Positions 15,515-25,074 of a DNA stretch of 27,522 nt are shown here, piece by piece; within the stretch, counting starts at the first letter, position 1, and every line of letters begins with the position of its first letter. The notes beneath the pieces are model-generated. The model worked only from the letters and a program-made list of their open reading frames with translations. It was not told where the DNA came from and did not search any database. The stretch spans positions 1 to 27,522 of the forward strand of contig DDWJ01000017.1 in the NCBI GenBank assembly GCA_002345505.1. Direction: 5' to 3'. This DNA is from Caryophanales bacterium UBA2289. GTDB taxonomy: Bacteria; Bacillota_I; Bacilli_A; Izemoplasmatales; Hujiaoplasmataceae. The position numbers and the translations under genes were made by a program.

Positions 15515-16526
15515 AACCTTATTGATCACAGGTGGTACAGGCAGTTTTGGCAAGGCTGTACTTGATAGATTCTTAGATACCGATATTGAAGAAATTCGTA
15601 TTTTTTCAAGAGATGAGAAGAAACAAGATGATATGCGGAGAATCTACAAAAACGAGAAAATTAAGTATTATATTGGTGATGTGCGAGACATTTCAAGCGT
15701 AAGAAACGCCATGCATGGCGTCGACTATTTGTTTCATGCAGCTGCATTAAAGCAAGTGCCTTCATGTGAATTTTTTCCTTTAGAAGCTGTTAAAACAAAT
15801 ATACTAGGAACAGAAAATGTCTTAACTGCAGCGATAGAATTTGGTGTAAAAAAATGTATTTGTCTATCTACTGATAAAGCTGCATATCCTATAAATGCAA
15901 TGGGGATTTCAAAAGCTATGATGGAGAAAATTATTATTGCTAAATCGCGCACAGTGGATCCGAAAAAAACTACTATCTGTATAACTCGATATGGGAATGT
16001 AATGGCATCTCGTGGTTCTGTAATCCCTTTGTTTGTAAACCAAATAAAAAACGGGGAACACATGACCATTACAGACCCAAATATGACTCGCTACTTAATG
16101 AGTTTGGAAGAAGCAGTAGAACTTGTAATTTACACTTTCACATACGGACATACTGGTGATACCGTTGTACAGAAGTCTCCTGCAAGTTCTATTGGTGATT
16201 TATCTGAAGCAATGCGCCAGTTGTTTGATCCTAAACATGAAATCAAAATTATTGGAACACGACATGGTGAGAAAGTTTATGAAACATTACTCACAAAAGA
16301 GGAATTTCTTAAAGCAGAAGATATGGGTAATTATTATAGAGTCCCATCAGATACTCGTGACTTGAATTATGATAAATATTTTATCCAAGGAGACGAAAAA
16401 TTATCTACAATAGAAGAATACAACTCACATAACACATATCGATTGAATATTAGTGAGGTGAAAGAAAAGTTACTTTCTCTTCAGTATATTCAAGACGAAT
16501 TACGAGGTTGGGAGATAAAAAAGTGA
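15501..16526 (+). CDS. capE: UDP-GlcNAc 4,6-dehydratase/5-epimerase (CapE/FnlA type)
   Basis: This SDR-fold enzyme starts UDP-L-FucNAc synthesis from UDP-GlcNAc by 4,6-dehydration and epimerisation. The 341-residue protein has the NAD(P)-binding GGTGSFG (11-17), AAALKQVPSCEF and STDKAAYPINAMGISK (123-138). Asp125 and Lys126 are present. Met134 stands where most SDR enzymes have the catalytic Tyr, a substitution I associate with the CapE group and not with FlaA1/PseB. I start it at ATG 15501, 9 nt after GGAGG (15487-15491); ATG 15495 is too close to that site. It overlaps the upstream gene by 14 nt and the next gene by 4 nt. Confidence 0.9.
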   Translation: MFKDKTLLITGGTGSFGKAVLDRFLDTDIEEIRIFSRDEKKQDDMRRIYKNEKIKYYIGDVRDISSVRNAMHGVDYLFHAAALKQVPSCEFFPLEAVKTNILGTENVLTAAIEFGVKKCICLSTDKAAYPINAMGISKAMMEKIIIAKSRTVDPKKTTICITRYGNVMASRGSVIPLFVNQIKNGEHMTITDPNMTRYLMSLEEAVELVIYTFTYGHTGDTVVQKSPASSIGDLSEAMRQLFDPKHEIKIIGTRHGEKVYETLLTKEEFLKAEDMGNYYRVPSDTRDLNYDKYFIQGDEKLSTIEEYNSHNTYRLNISEVKEKLLSLQYIQDELRGWEIKK

Positions 16527-17620
16527 AAATTCTCATAACAGGCGCAAACAGTTTTATTGGAAAGAATCTTAAAGCCGAGTTAATTAATAGAAAATTCACT
16601 GATATTCTAGAAATTAATGATTGCGACAATACAGAATTATTGAAAAAATACATCGATCAGAGTGACTTTATATTTCATTTGCTAACGCTGTATAAATCTG
16701 ATAATGAGTATGATTTCCACCATATTAATGTTGATATTACAAAAATAATTGTAGATTTAATTGGCTCTAATCAAAAATCCCTTCTCTTACTTTCATCAAC
16801 TCAATCAGGGAATAACAGTATGTATGGACAAAGCAAATTGCATGCAGAAGAAATCGTGAAGAATTGGAGAGATATTACTGGCAATTCAGCATATATTTTC
16901 AATCTTGCTAATGAATTTGGTAAATGGTGCCCACCTAATCTTAATAGTGTTGTAGCTACATTTTGTAGTAAAATAGCCAATGCCTTGGACATAAAAATTA
17001 ATTGCTTTTCTGCTCCATTAAGACTGATGTATATTGATGATATAATAGACAGTTTTATTTCGGTATTTGATAAAGCTAATAAAGAATTATATCAAGAAAT
17101 TAGTCCTGTATACGAGATTGCCGTGGGTGAATTAGCGGAAATCATTCAGTCTTTCGAACAAATGAGAAAAGAAAGCAATATTCCTAATATGGAAAATGGA
17201 ATGATAAAGAAACTTTATAGTACATATTTGAGTTATCTACCAAGTAACTTACTTTCCACTCCGTTAATTTCACATTATGACATTAGGGGGTCCTTTACGG
17301 AGGTATTCCATTTTGGAGGGATGGGGCAGATATCTATCAACATATCGAAATCTGGAATCACTAAAGGGAATCATTGGCATCACACCAAAAATGAGAAGTT
17401 TGTTGTAGTTAGTGGTAGCGGAATTATAAGACTACGAAAAGTAGGAGAAAGTGAAATAAGGGAATATCAAGTGAATGGTAATAGAATTGAGGTTATCGAC
17501 ATTCCACCAGGATATACGCACAATATTACAAATACAGGGAATACTGACATGATAACTATTATGTGGGCAAATGAAAATTTCAACCCAATGAAATCAGATA
17601 CATATATTGAGGAGGTATGA
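16523..17620 (+). CDS. capF: CapF/FnlB-type reductase with C-terminal cupin
   Basis: This enzyme acts second in the UDP-L-FucNAc pathway and reduces the 4-keto intermediate. The 365-residue protein has an N-terminal SDR domain (GANSFIG at 7-13, STQSG, YGQSK with Tyr101 and Lys105). Its C-terminal cupin (about 255-365) carries the metal-site cluster GNHWHHTKNEKF and later PPGYTHNI. That two-domain layout is specific to CapF. I choose GTG 16523, 8 nt after GGGAG (16510-16514). The in-frame TTG at 16508 precedes that site. The GTGA overlap with the stop of capE gives tight coupling. The full pathway capE-capF-capG is contiguous. Confidence 0.9.
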   Translation: MKILITGANSFIGKNLKAELINRKFTDILEINDCDNTELLKKYIDQSDFIFHLLTLYKSDNEYDFHHINVDITKIIVDLIGSNQKSLLLLSSTQSGNNSMYGQSKLHAEEIVKNWRDITGNSAYIFNLANEFGKWCPPNLNSVVATFCSKIANALDIKINCFSAPLRLMYIDDIIDSFISVFDKANKELYQEISPVYEIAVGELAEIIQSFEQMRKESNIPNMENGMIKKLYSTYLSYLPSNLLSTPLISHYDIRGSFTEVFHFGGMGQISINISKSGITKGNHWHHTKNEKFVVVSGSGIIRLRKVGESEIREYQVNGNRIEVIDIPPGYTHNITNTGNTDMITIMWANENFNPMKSDTYIEEV

Positions 17621-17623
17621 ATT

Positions 17624-18751
17624 ATGAAAAAACTTAAATTGATGACAATCGTAGGAACAAGACCAGAGATAATCAAACTGTCTGAAATAATCAAAAAATG
17701 CGATAAATATTTCGACCATATTCTTGTACATACAGGGCAAAATTATGATTATACACTTAATGAACTATTTTTTGAAGAGTTAGGGCTCAGAGCACCTGAT
17801 TTTTATCTAAATGTTGTTGGTGATAATCTTGGACAAACAATGGGAAATGTTATTTCAAAATCTTATGAAATCATGGTTGCACAACAACCTGATGCAATTT
17901 TAGTATTGGGTGATACAAATTCCTGTCTTTCAGTTATTTCTGCAAAACGTTTAAAGATACCTATTTTTCATCTTGAAGCAGGTAACCGATGCTTTGATGA
18001 AAATCTACCTGAAGAAATTAATCGTAGAATTGTTGATCACACAAGTGATGTCAATTTGTGCTACACAGAGCATGCAAGAAGATATCTATTTGCAGAAGGT
18101 ATAAAAAAGGAGCAAACATATGTTGTTGGTTCCACAATAGCAGAAGTTTTAAGAGCAAATTTAAGTAATATTATTAATAGTGTAATCCTTGAAAAATTGA
18201 GATTGAAAAAAGGTAAATACATTTTACTTTCAGCTCATAGAGAAGAAAATATCGATAATGAGAAAAACTTCTTTGAACTAATGAATGCTGTAAATGCAAT
18301 GGCAGAAAATTATGAAATGCCTATAATTTATTCTATGCATCCTAGGTCAAAAAAGTATATTGAGCAAAGAAATTTTGTTTTCCATAAAAATGTCAGACCA
18401 TTGCAACCATTTGGCTTTGCTGATTACAATAATTTGCAATTGAATGCCTACTGTGTGGTTTCGGATAGTGGTACTGTTCCAGAAGAAGGTTCATTTTTCA
18501 AGTTTCCAGCGGTATCAGTAAGAACAAGTACTGAACGGCCAGAATCCTTAGAAAAAGGTAACTTCATAATTGGAAGTATAACAACTGAACAGGTCTTACA
18601 AGCTGTAGATTTGGCTGTTAGTATGTTTAAGAATGGTGATGTTGGTCTTACTACTCCTGATTATGCTGATGAAAATGTTAGTGTGAAAGTTGTAAAAATT
18701 ATTCAGAGTTATGTTGGAATTGTAAATAAAATGGTTTGGAGAAAATCATGA
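17624..18751 (+). CDS. capG: CapG/FnlC-type UDP-sugar 2-epimerase
   Basis: Non-hydrolysing 2-epimerase of the WecB fold that finishes UDP-L-FucNAc from the talose-type intermediate made by CapF. The 375-residue protein shows VGTRPEIIKLSE (10-21), HTGQNYDYTLNE, LGDTNS, HLEAGNRCFDENLPEE and DSGTVPEEGSFF. The combination HTGQNYD and LGDTNS distinguishes this group from true UDP-GlcNAc 2-epimerases, which have HGDTTTT as in the gene at 23926. GGAGG (17611-17615) lies 8 nt before the start. Only 3 nt separate it from capF, and it overlaps the next gene by 4 nt (ATGA). Confidence 0.9.
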   Translation: MKKLKLMTIVGTRPEIIKLSEIIKKCDKYFDHILVHTGQNYDYTLNELFFEELGLRAPDFYLNVVGDNLGQTMGNVISKSYEIMVAQQPDAILVLGDTNSCLSVISAKRLKIPIFHLEAGNRCFDENLPEEINRRIVDHTSDVNLCYTEHARRYLFAEGIKKEQTYVVGSTIAEVLRANLSNIINSVILEKLRLKKGKYILLSAHREENIDNEKNFFELMNAVNAMAENYEMPIIYSMHPRSKKYIEQRNFVFHKNVRPLQPFGFADYNNLQLNAYCVVSDSGTVPEEGSFFKFPAVSVRTSTERPESLEKGNFIIGSITTEQVLQAVDLAVSMFKNGDVGLTTPDYADENVSVKVVKIIQSYVGIVNKMVWRKS

Positions 18752-19842
18752 CAAATAAAAAAATCTGTTTTGTGTCCTTAGTGAATATCTATTTATTACC
18801 ATATCTAAAAAAATATACAACATTAATTGGCGATAATTACGATATAATCTATTGGAATAGGCATAATATTGATGAAAAAATAAATCAGAATAGACATCCA
18901 TATGAAAGAACTATTTCTGAAAATGCCTCAAAACTTTCTAAGTTATTTGGATACATTGGTTTCTCTTTATTTGCGAGGAAAATACTTAAAAAGAATAAAT
19001 ATGACTATATTGTTTTATTATCCACAAATTCAGGTATGTTTTTATGGGCAACTCTAATGCGAAAGTATAAAAGAAAATTTGTACTTGATATTAGAGATTA
19101 CACATATGAAAACAATAGATTATTTTATTATCTAGAAAAAAAATTAATTCACAACTCTAATTTCACTGTAATCTCTTCTGAAGGTTTTAGGACTTTTTTA
19201 CCAGTTAGTGATTACTTTATTGCTCACAATGAATTAAATATTAGTAAAGAAGTAATTTTAGAATTTCGGTCAAGAGAAAAAGGAAATGTTCGGCAATATA
19301 TTCTTACATACATAGGCTTAATTCGTTTTCATGAGCAAAACAAGAAAATAATAGATGTGTTTATGAATGATAGTAGATTCTTAATACAATTTATAGGAGC
19401 AGATGCGTTATACCTAGAAGAATATGTGAAAAGTAAAAAAGCAACAAACATAATATTAATAGACAGATTTGAACCAAAAGAAACATTCAAATTATTAAAA
19501 AACACTGATTTCATACTTAATTTGTATGGAAATAAAACTCCACTTCTTGATTATGCACTTTCAAATAAACTTTATTACTCAGCTAAATTAGGTATTCCAA
19601 TTCTTGTTTGTCCTAAAACATATATGTCTGAAATTTCCAATAAATATAAATTTGGATTTGATGTTGATTTAACAGAACAACGAGAACATATAAAAAATAC
19701 CATAATTTCATTCTACAAAGATATCATTTGGGAAGATTTTTATCAACATTGTGATAGTTTTTTGAATTTAGTACAACATGAATCTGAACTTCTGGATAAC
19801 AAAATAAGGGATGTCTTTGAGTGTGATAATATTGACAAATAA
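18748..19842 (+). CDS. Glycosyltransferase, GT-B type, family uncertain
   Basis: The 364-residue protein reads as a GT-B glycosyltransferase with an N-terminal acceptor domain (KKICFVSLVNIYLLPYLKKY at 4-23, YDYIVLLSTNSGMF, KRKFVLDIRDYTYENN). The donor domain has LTYIGLIRFHEQN, FIGADALYLEEYV and KLYYSAKLGIPILVCP. The usual EX7E motif of family 4 is not clear, so the CAZy family is open. ATG 18748 has GGAG (18738-18741) 6 nt upstream and overlaps the capG stop by 4 nt; the in-frame TTG at 18736 covers that site. It likely adds one sugar of the repeat unit in the cytoplasm. Donor and linkage cannot be read from sequence. Confidence 0.7.
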   Translation: MTNKKICFVSLVNIYLLPYLKKYTTLIGDNYDIIYWNRHNIDEKINQNRHPYERTISENASKLSKLFGYIGFSLFARKILKKNKYDYIVLLSTNSGMFLWATLMRKYKRKFVLDIRDYTYENNRLFYYLEKKLIHNSNFTVISSEGFRTFLPVSDYFIAHNELNISKEVILEFRSREKGNVRQYILTYIGLIRFHEQNKKIIDVFMNDSRFLIQFIGADALYLEEYVKSKKATNIILIDRFEPKETFKLLKNTDFILNLYGNKTPLLDYALSNKLYYSAKLGIPILVCPKTYMSEISNKYKFGFDVDLTEQREHIKNTIISFYKDIIWEDFYQHCDSFLNLVQHESELLDNKIRDVFECDNIDK

Positions 19843-19878
19843 GATTACATAAATACAAGCATAGGTAGGAATATAACA

Positions 19879-21000
19879 ATGAAAAAAACAATTCTTTTCT
19901 TCACATTCAACTTATCTACTGGTGGAGCAGAAAAAATACTAACACATGTAGCAAATACTTATTCTAAAAGTGACTTTAAGGTGATTATCGCTTCTGCTTA
20001 CGATAAGATTTTGCTAACAATTGATAAAAAGATAGATTTATTAGTTCTTCAAAAAGAAATCCATGAACCAAAGGCAAGGAGGAATATTTGGAGAAAAATG
20101 CGTGACATAATAAAAATTGTAAGTCGATTACGATTGGTAATTAAGAAGATTTCTCCTGATATCGTTTGCTCTTTTGGCGTTAGATCGCTTTTAGTCTTGT
20201 ATCTGGCTAATGTTGGTTTTAAGAAAAGAATTATTACATCGGAAAGAAGATCTCCATACGACCTTACATTATTTTGGAAGTATGCTAGTAAATTTTTGTA
20301 TTCAAGATGTGAAGGCGTTGTCTTTCAGTTAGAAGAAGCACGAAATTTTTATTCAAAAAAAATCTGTCAAAAGTCATGGGTAATTCCAAATCCATATTTA
20401 TCAAAAGTAGAATATCCTGAGATTTCATCCTTTGAAAGATCAGAAATTATTTCTTCTGGTGCTGCAAGACTAGAATATGATAAAGGGTTTGATGTACTGA
20501 TTGATGCGTTTTCAATTGTACATGAGAAACATCCCAATTTATATTTAATTATTTTTGGTGATGGCAATATCGAAAAGATGTATGGGGAGCAGATAAGAAA
20601 ATACAATCTAGTGGAATATATTTCATTTCCTGGAGTGGTGCAAAATGTGGTAGAAGAAATATATAAAACATCATTATTTGTTTTACCATCAAGGAATGAG
20701 GGTATTCCTAATATTTTATTAGAAGTAATGGGAGCTGGAGTGCCAGTTGTTGCTTCAGATTGTAAACCTGGAGGTCCAAGATTATTGACAAACAATGGAG
20801 AAAGAGGGATATTAGTTGAAGTGGGTAATTCCAAGCAAATGGCTTATGAGATATGCAAAATAATAGAATCAAATGAAATTTCAGACATGCTAAGTAAGAA
20901 GGCTAGAGAAGTGAAAAGTGTCTTTAATGAAAACATAATTAATAATATGTGGATAGACTTTTTGAACAGTTCTATTTATCAAGTGAAGGATGTGAGATAA
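19879..21000 (+). CDS. Family 4 glycosyltransferase
   Basis: A 373-residue retaining GT-B enzyme. It starts KKTILFFTFNLSTGGAEKIL (2-21), the common STGGAE acceptor-side loop of family 4. The C-terminal half has SSGAARLEYDKGFDVLIDAF, IIFGDGN, and LPSRNEGIPNILLEVMGAG with the EX7E pair, then VVASDCKPGGP. These motifs bind the nucleotide-sugar phosphate. It is separated from the gene before by 36 nt and from wzy by 2 nt. It most likely completes the repeat unit on the cytoplasmic side. The donor is not predictable; UDP-ManNAc or UDP-GalA/GlcA made by genes downstream are candidates. Confidence 0.87.
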   Translation: MKKTILFFTFNLSTGGAEKILTHVANTYSKSDFKVIIASAYDKILLTIDKKIDLLVLQKEIHEPKARRNIWRKMRDIIKIVSRLRLVIKKISPDIVCSFGVRSLLVLYLANVGFKKRIITSERRSPYDLTLFWKYASKFLYSRCEGVVFQLEEARNFYSKKICQKSWVIPNPYLSKVEYPEISSFERSEIISSGAARLEYDKGFDVLIDAFSIVHEKHPNLYLIIFGDGNIEKMYGEQIRKYNLVEYISFPGVVQNVVEEIYKTSLFVLPSRNEGIPNILLEVMGAGVPVVASDCKPGGPRLLTNNGERGILVEVGNSKQMAYEICKIIESNEISDMLSKKAREVKSVFNENIINNMWIDFLNSSIYQVKDVR

Positions 21001-21002
21001 AT

Positions 21003-22418
21003 ATGACTATTTTCTTTGCTAAGCATAATTATATTTATAAACTTGTACATATTTTAATCTTATTCACACTATTGATTTTCACATATTCATTTTGGTCGGA
21101 TTACAAAATACAGGTTGATTGGGAAAAATTTGTTTCATTGTTTTCCATTTCTCTGCTGTTATTTCAATTAATATCTATGAAGATAAAAAAGATTTCATTT
21201 AAAGAATTTCCTTTTTGGTTTACAATTCTTTCACATTTATTTATGTTTGGAAGAGTATACCTGAATTTTTTAAATCTTGATGAACAAATTTTTTGGAATT
21301 TAATTACTAGATACACAGATGAAAATCTATTTAGAGCTGGACTCGTTATTCTTTGTTTGCTTCAAAGTATTTTTATGGGATTGACATTTAATTACCAGAA
21401 TACCATTGTCACTAAGCCAATTTTAAATCATCCAATTAAGGCAGTTTTTTATACTGGCATAATCCTGTTAATCATTTCGATGCCATTTAGACTGTATATG
21501 GATTTACTCTATGTAATGCAATCACAAACTACAGGAGAATATTTATCTCTTATAAATTTTTCAGGTCTACAGGATGATATTGCATTTTTATTTGTTCCTA
21601 GTCTGATTTTTATCATCGCAAGTAAGATTCTTTCAAAAAGACAATCATTAATATTACTAATAATTGCTGTATCATATTTTTTCGTATTTATGATTTTAAC
21701 AGGTGATAGAAGATACCCTTCTACTGGAATTCTTGTATTAGTCTTAAGTTATTTTTATGCATATAATATTAAGATCAAACCTATGCGATTTTTGATTTAT
21801 ACTGCTTTTGCATTTATTTCACTAAATTTACTTTCAATAATTCGGGATATACGGTTAGTTCAACTTACTTCTTTGTCTGATTTTTTTGTTTTATATGGGA
21901 AAGATATATTTTTAGGTAAATCAACAATCTATGAAACTCTTGCTGAGTTTGGAATTTCATTTTTTTCTGTAGTTATAGCTATAAAATATGTGCCTTCAGT
22001 AGTTCCTTTTCAAAATGGTCTCAGTTTTATTAGTTCTATTCCATCTGCTTTACCCATTGGATCGATTTTTCCAAATATTTTTAAAAATTCCAGCATGTCT
22101 GATACAATAAATCTACTCGAAAATACTCCAGTTGGAGCTACACTTATTGGAGATTTATACATGAATTTTGGGATAATATCCTTTGTTTTTGCATTTATAG
22201 CTGGTGTTTTGTTGAGCAGAATTTTTTTAATAAAAAGTGATAAAAATTATAGATATTCAATTGCAAAATATTATAGCATTTTTTATATTTTAATTAATGT
22301 TGTTAGAGCCTCTTTCTTTGAAGTATTTCGACCATCCCTCATTGTTTATTTTTTTCCACTTGTACTAATGTGGCTAATTACTAATTATAGATATTCTTCT
22401 GGGAAAAGAGGGTGGTAA
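21003..22418 (+). CDS. wzy: Wzy-type polysaccharide polymerase
   Basis: The 471-residue protein is mostly hydrophobic, with roughly ten or more membrane segments (for example near residues 12-30, 36-58, 140-165, 195-215, 222-245, 255-275). One long non-membrane loop (about 275-375) holds LFLGKSTIYETLAEFG, SIPSALPIGSIFP and NTPVGATLIGDLYMNFG. That layout matches oligosaccharide repeat-unit polymerases, which join lipid-linked units outside the membrane. Wzy sequences are poorly conserved, so the call rests on topology and on its place next to wzx. ATG 21003 lies 2 nt after the previous stop; the longer in-frame start at 20949 lies inside the previous gene. Confidence 0.75.
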   Translation: MTIFFAKHNYIYKLVHILILFTLLIFTYSFWSDYKIQVDWEKFVSLFSISLLLFQLISMKIKKISFKEFPFWFTILSHLFMFGRVYLNFLNLDEQIFWNLITRYTDENLFRAGLVILCLLQSIFMGLTFNYQNTIVTKPILNHPIKAVFYTGIILLIISMPFRLYMDLLYVMQSQTTGEYLSLINFSGLQDDIAFLFVPSLIFIIASKILSKRQSLILLIIAVSYFFVFMILTGDRRYPSTGILVLVLSYFYAYNIKIKPMRFLIYTAFAFISLNLLSIIRDIRLVQLTSLSDFFVLYGKDIFLGKSTIYETLAEFGISFFSVVIAIKYVPSVVPFQNGLSFISSIPSALPIGSIFPNIFKNSSMSDTINLLENTPVGATLIGDLYMNFGIISFVFAFIAGVLLSRIFLIKSDKNYRYSIAKYYSIFYILINVVRASFFEVFRPSLIVYFFPLVLMWLITNYRYSSGKRGW

Positions 22419-22420
22419 CT

Positions 22421-23923
22421 ATGAATGAAGAAACATATCATAAGAAAAAGATTATGTCACTTACATTTTCATCTGGTTTAGTTTTTATTATTCAATTTAT
22501 GACAACTATTATTCTTGCGAGAATCTTTAGTCCTGATGAATTTGGGGTTATTAGTGCAGTTTTAATTATTATAAGTTTTGCTGAGATATTTGTACAATTT
22601 GGGATAGGACCATCAATTGTACAAAGAAAAAACATTACTGCAAGAGACATAAATACTGCTTTTACTAGTTCGATTTTTCTGGGCATTTTCTTCACCATAA
22701 TTCTCATGCTATTTGCAAAACCATTATCTTCAGTAATCAACATTGTTGATTCGAGCATTCTTGTTGTAATTTCAATCTCATTTTTTATCAATAGTTTTGG
22801 TGTTGTTTCTCTAGCAATACTTCAAAGAGAATTGAATTTTAAAGCAATTATCTTGAAAGATATATTCGGTAGTATTACTTATGCAGTTGTAGCTGTAATT
22901 TTAGGAATAGTTGGTTTTGGAGTTTATTCATTGGTGATTGCCTTTGTGGTAAAATCTTTTATAGGGACACTTATCTCTATTATTTCAAACCATTATCAAC
23001 CAAAAATTGGTTTCGATAAACAATCATTTATGAATATGTTTTTATATGGTATAGGGTATTCGTTTTCAACGCTATTTAATTATATTGCAACACAGGGCGA
23101 CTATTTTGTTATTACAAGATCATTGCCAACACGTGAACTCGGAATTTATCAGAAATCATATCAGCTCGTAGCCACTCCTTCAGGGTTAGTTGGACAGGTC
23201 ATAGACCAGTATTTTCTTCCTGCTCTATCAAAAGTTCAAGACAATAATTCGAAAATTAGTTCAATCAATCTGCAGGTAACAACAATACTTGCATTAGTAT
23301 ATCTTCCACTTGGCGTCTTACTATATTTTGTGGCTTATGAATTAGTTGTTTTTCTGTTAGGAAATGCTTGGATAGATTCTGTTTATCCTTTTCAGATATT
23401 ATCATTATTTATTTTTTTTAGAGTATCCTACAAAATAACTGATTCAATATTTTTGGCTAAAGGCGCAGTGTATATAAGAACTTTTGCAAAAATATTGTAT
23501 GCTACAAATATAGTTGTCTTCTCATTGATTGGTGTAAAATATGGGATTTCTGGAGTGGCTTATGGGGTTGGTTTTGCACTAGTAATTAATTACTTAATTA
23601 TGATTATCTTATCTTATTCCCTTATAAAGTACAATATTATTGAATACTTGCATTGGATATTTGTTTTATTTCTATGTTGTATTCTATCATTTATATTAAT
23701 TAGTGAAATTATGGGTATAATATTTGTTGATGTAAATATTGGAATTTTTGTCCTTTTAATAAGCAAATCAGTTTTAATCCTTGCATGTTTAGCTTTTGTT
23801 TATACGATTGTAATTTATTTATTTGCACCAAAAAAGATGAAACATTTTTTATATACTATTATTTATAAAGTATTCATATTTATTAAAACTCAGTTTATAA
23901 AACTTATTGGAAGAGGAAAGTGA
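22421..23923 (+). CDS. wzx: Wzx-type repeat-unit flippase
   Basis: The 500-residue membrane protein belongs to the polysaccharide transporter branch of the MVF/MATE-like exporters that flip lipid-linked repeat units outward. It has about twelve to fourteen hydrophobic helices. The N-terminal region (SLTFSSGLVFIIQFMTTIIL, ARIFSPDEFGVISAVLI) and IFVQFGIGPSIVQRKN fit WzxC-like flippases. LPTRELGIYQKSYQLV is another family landmark. ATG 22421 follows GAGGGTGG; the GTG at 22412 overlaps that site. It lies 2 nt after wzy and 2 nt before the next start. Together wzx and wzy define a Wzx/Wzy-dependent pathway and not an ABC-transporter one. Confidence 0.87.
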   Translation: MNEETYHKKKIMSLTFSSGLVFIIQFMTTIILARIFSPDEFGVISAVLIIISFAEIFVQFGIGPSIVQRKNITARDINTAFTSSIFLGIFFTIILMLFAKPLSSVINIVDSSILVVISISFFINSFGVVSLAILQRELNFKAIILKDIFGSITYAVVAVILGIVGFGVYSLVIAFVVKSFIGTLISIISNHYQPKIGFDKQSFMNMFLYGIGYSFSTLFNYIATQGDYFVITRSLPTRELGIYQKSYQLVATPSGLVGQVIDQYFLPALSKVQDNNSKISSINLQVTTILALVYLPLGVLLYFVAYELVVFLLGNAWIDSVYPFQILSLFIFFRVSYKITDSIFLAKGAVYIRTFAKILYATNIVVFSLIGVKYGISGVAYGVGFALVINYLIMIILSYSLIKYNIIEYLHWIFVLFLCCILSFILISEIMGIIFVDVNIGIFVLLISKSVLILACLAFVYTIVIYLFAPKKMKHFLYTIIYKVFIFIKTQFIKLIGRGK

Positions 23924-23925
23924 TT

Positions 23926-25038
23926 ATGATAAAAAGAAAAAAAATAATGCTTGTTTTTGGAACTAGACCAGAAGCTATCAAGATGTGCCCACTTGTTAAT
24001 GAGATTAAAAGACGAAATATTTATGATGTCCTTGTATGCGTTACTGGACAGCATAAAGAAATGCTTGAACAAGTGCTTAATACTTTTAATGTAATGCCGG
24101 ACATCAATCTTGCAGTTATGAAGCAATCTCAAACTTTATTTGATTTGACAACTAACATATTGAATCTTATGAAGAATGTTTTAGATCAAGAAAAACCTGA
24201 TTTGGTTCTAGTTCATGGAGATACAACAACCACATTTGCAACTGCTTTAGCCTGTTTTTATTTATCTATCCCTATTGGACATGTAGAAGCTGGATTGAGA
24301 ACATATGATATTTCTTCACCTTTCCCAGAAGAGTTCAATCGTCAAGCTGTTGGAATTGTGTCTTCAATAAATTTTGCACCTACGTCTTCCGCGAGAGACA
24401 ACCTTATTAAAGAAGGCAAGATTCATAGTTCGATTTATGTGACTGGTAACACGGGAATTGATGCTTTAAAAACTACAATTAGAAAAGATTATTTTCACCC
24501 TCTTCTTGAATGGATTGGCAACGATAAATTGATTTTAGTTACTGCGCATAGAAGAGAGAACATAGGAATTCCAATGAGAAATATGTTTTCTGCAATAAAA
24601 AAGATAGTAAATGTACATCAAGATATTAAGGTGGTTTATCCTATACATATGAACCCTATGGTACGCAATATTGCATATGATATATTAGGGAATTGTGAAA
24701 GAGTTCGCATTATTGAGCCACTTGATGTTCTGGATTTTCATAATTTCATGTCACACGCGTATATTATTTTAACAGATAGTGGAGGTATACAAGAAGAGGC
24801 ACCTAGTTTAGGAAAACCAGTTTTAGTTATGAGAGATACAACAGAAAGACCTGAAGGTGTGCTTGCTGGCACACTCAAATTAGTAGGAACAAATGAAGAA
24901 AGAATATATAATGCTTTCGAAGAATTGTTATCAAATGAAGAAGCATATAAAAAAATGAGTAATTCTTGTAATCCATATGGTGATGGCTATGCATCAAAAA
25001 AAATTACTGATATCATTGAAGGATATCTTGCTCACTAA
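23926..25038 (+). CDS. wecB: UDP-GlcNAc 2-epimerase, non-hydrolysing (WecB/MnaA type)
   Basis: Converts UDP-GlcNAc to UDP-ManNAc. The 370-residue protein has the classical motifs FGTRPEAIKMCPL (about 11-23), VTGQHKEML, HGDTTTTFA, HVEAGLRTYD, PFPEEFNRQ, TAHRRENIG and DSGGIQEEAP, all typical of true UDP-GlcNAc 2-epimerases. ATG 23926 lies 8 nt after AGAGGA (23912-23917); the in-frame GTG at 23920 is too close. It follows wzx by 2 nt. No UDP-ManNAc dehydrogenase is present: the dehydrogenase downstream is of the UDP-glucose type. ManNAc is therefore probably used as such, or the residue is needed elsewhere such as in a linkage unit. This is the second 2-epimerase of the operon. Confidence 0.93.
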   Translation: MIKRKKIMLVFGTRPEAIKMCPLVNEIKRRNIYDVLVCVTGQHKEMLEQVLNTFNVMPDINLAVMKQSQTLFDLTTNILNLMKNVLDQEKPDLVLVHGDTTTTFATALACFYLSIPIGHVEAGLRTYDISSPFPEEFNRQAVGIVSSINFAPTSSARDNLIKEGKIHSSIYVTGNTGIDALKTTIRKDYFHPLLEWIGNDKLILVTAHRRENIGIPMRNMFSAIKKIVNVHQDIKVVYPIHMNPMVRNIAYDILGNCERVRIIEPLDVLDFHNFMSHAYIILTDSGGIQEEAPSLGKPVLVMRDTTERPEGVLAGTLKLVGTNEERIYNAFEELLSNEEAYKKMSNSCNPYGDGYASKKITDIIEGYLAH

Positions 25039-25074
25039 ATCTTTAAAATAATATATATTTTCAGGAGGAATATT

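Noticed and set aside
15734..16069. 111-codon minus-strand open frame
   Set aside because: It is antisense to capE, whose conserved motifs prove the plus frame is the coding one.
20367..20834. 155-codon minus-strand open frame
   Set aside because: It lies wholly inside the family 4 glycosyltransferase gene, has no ribosome site or recognisable domain, and is a shadow of that gene.
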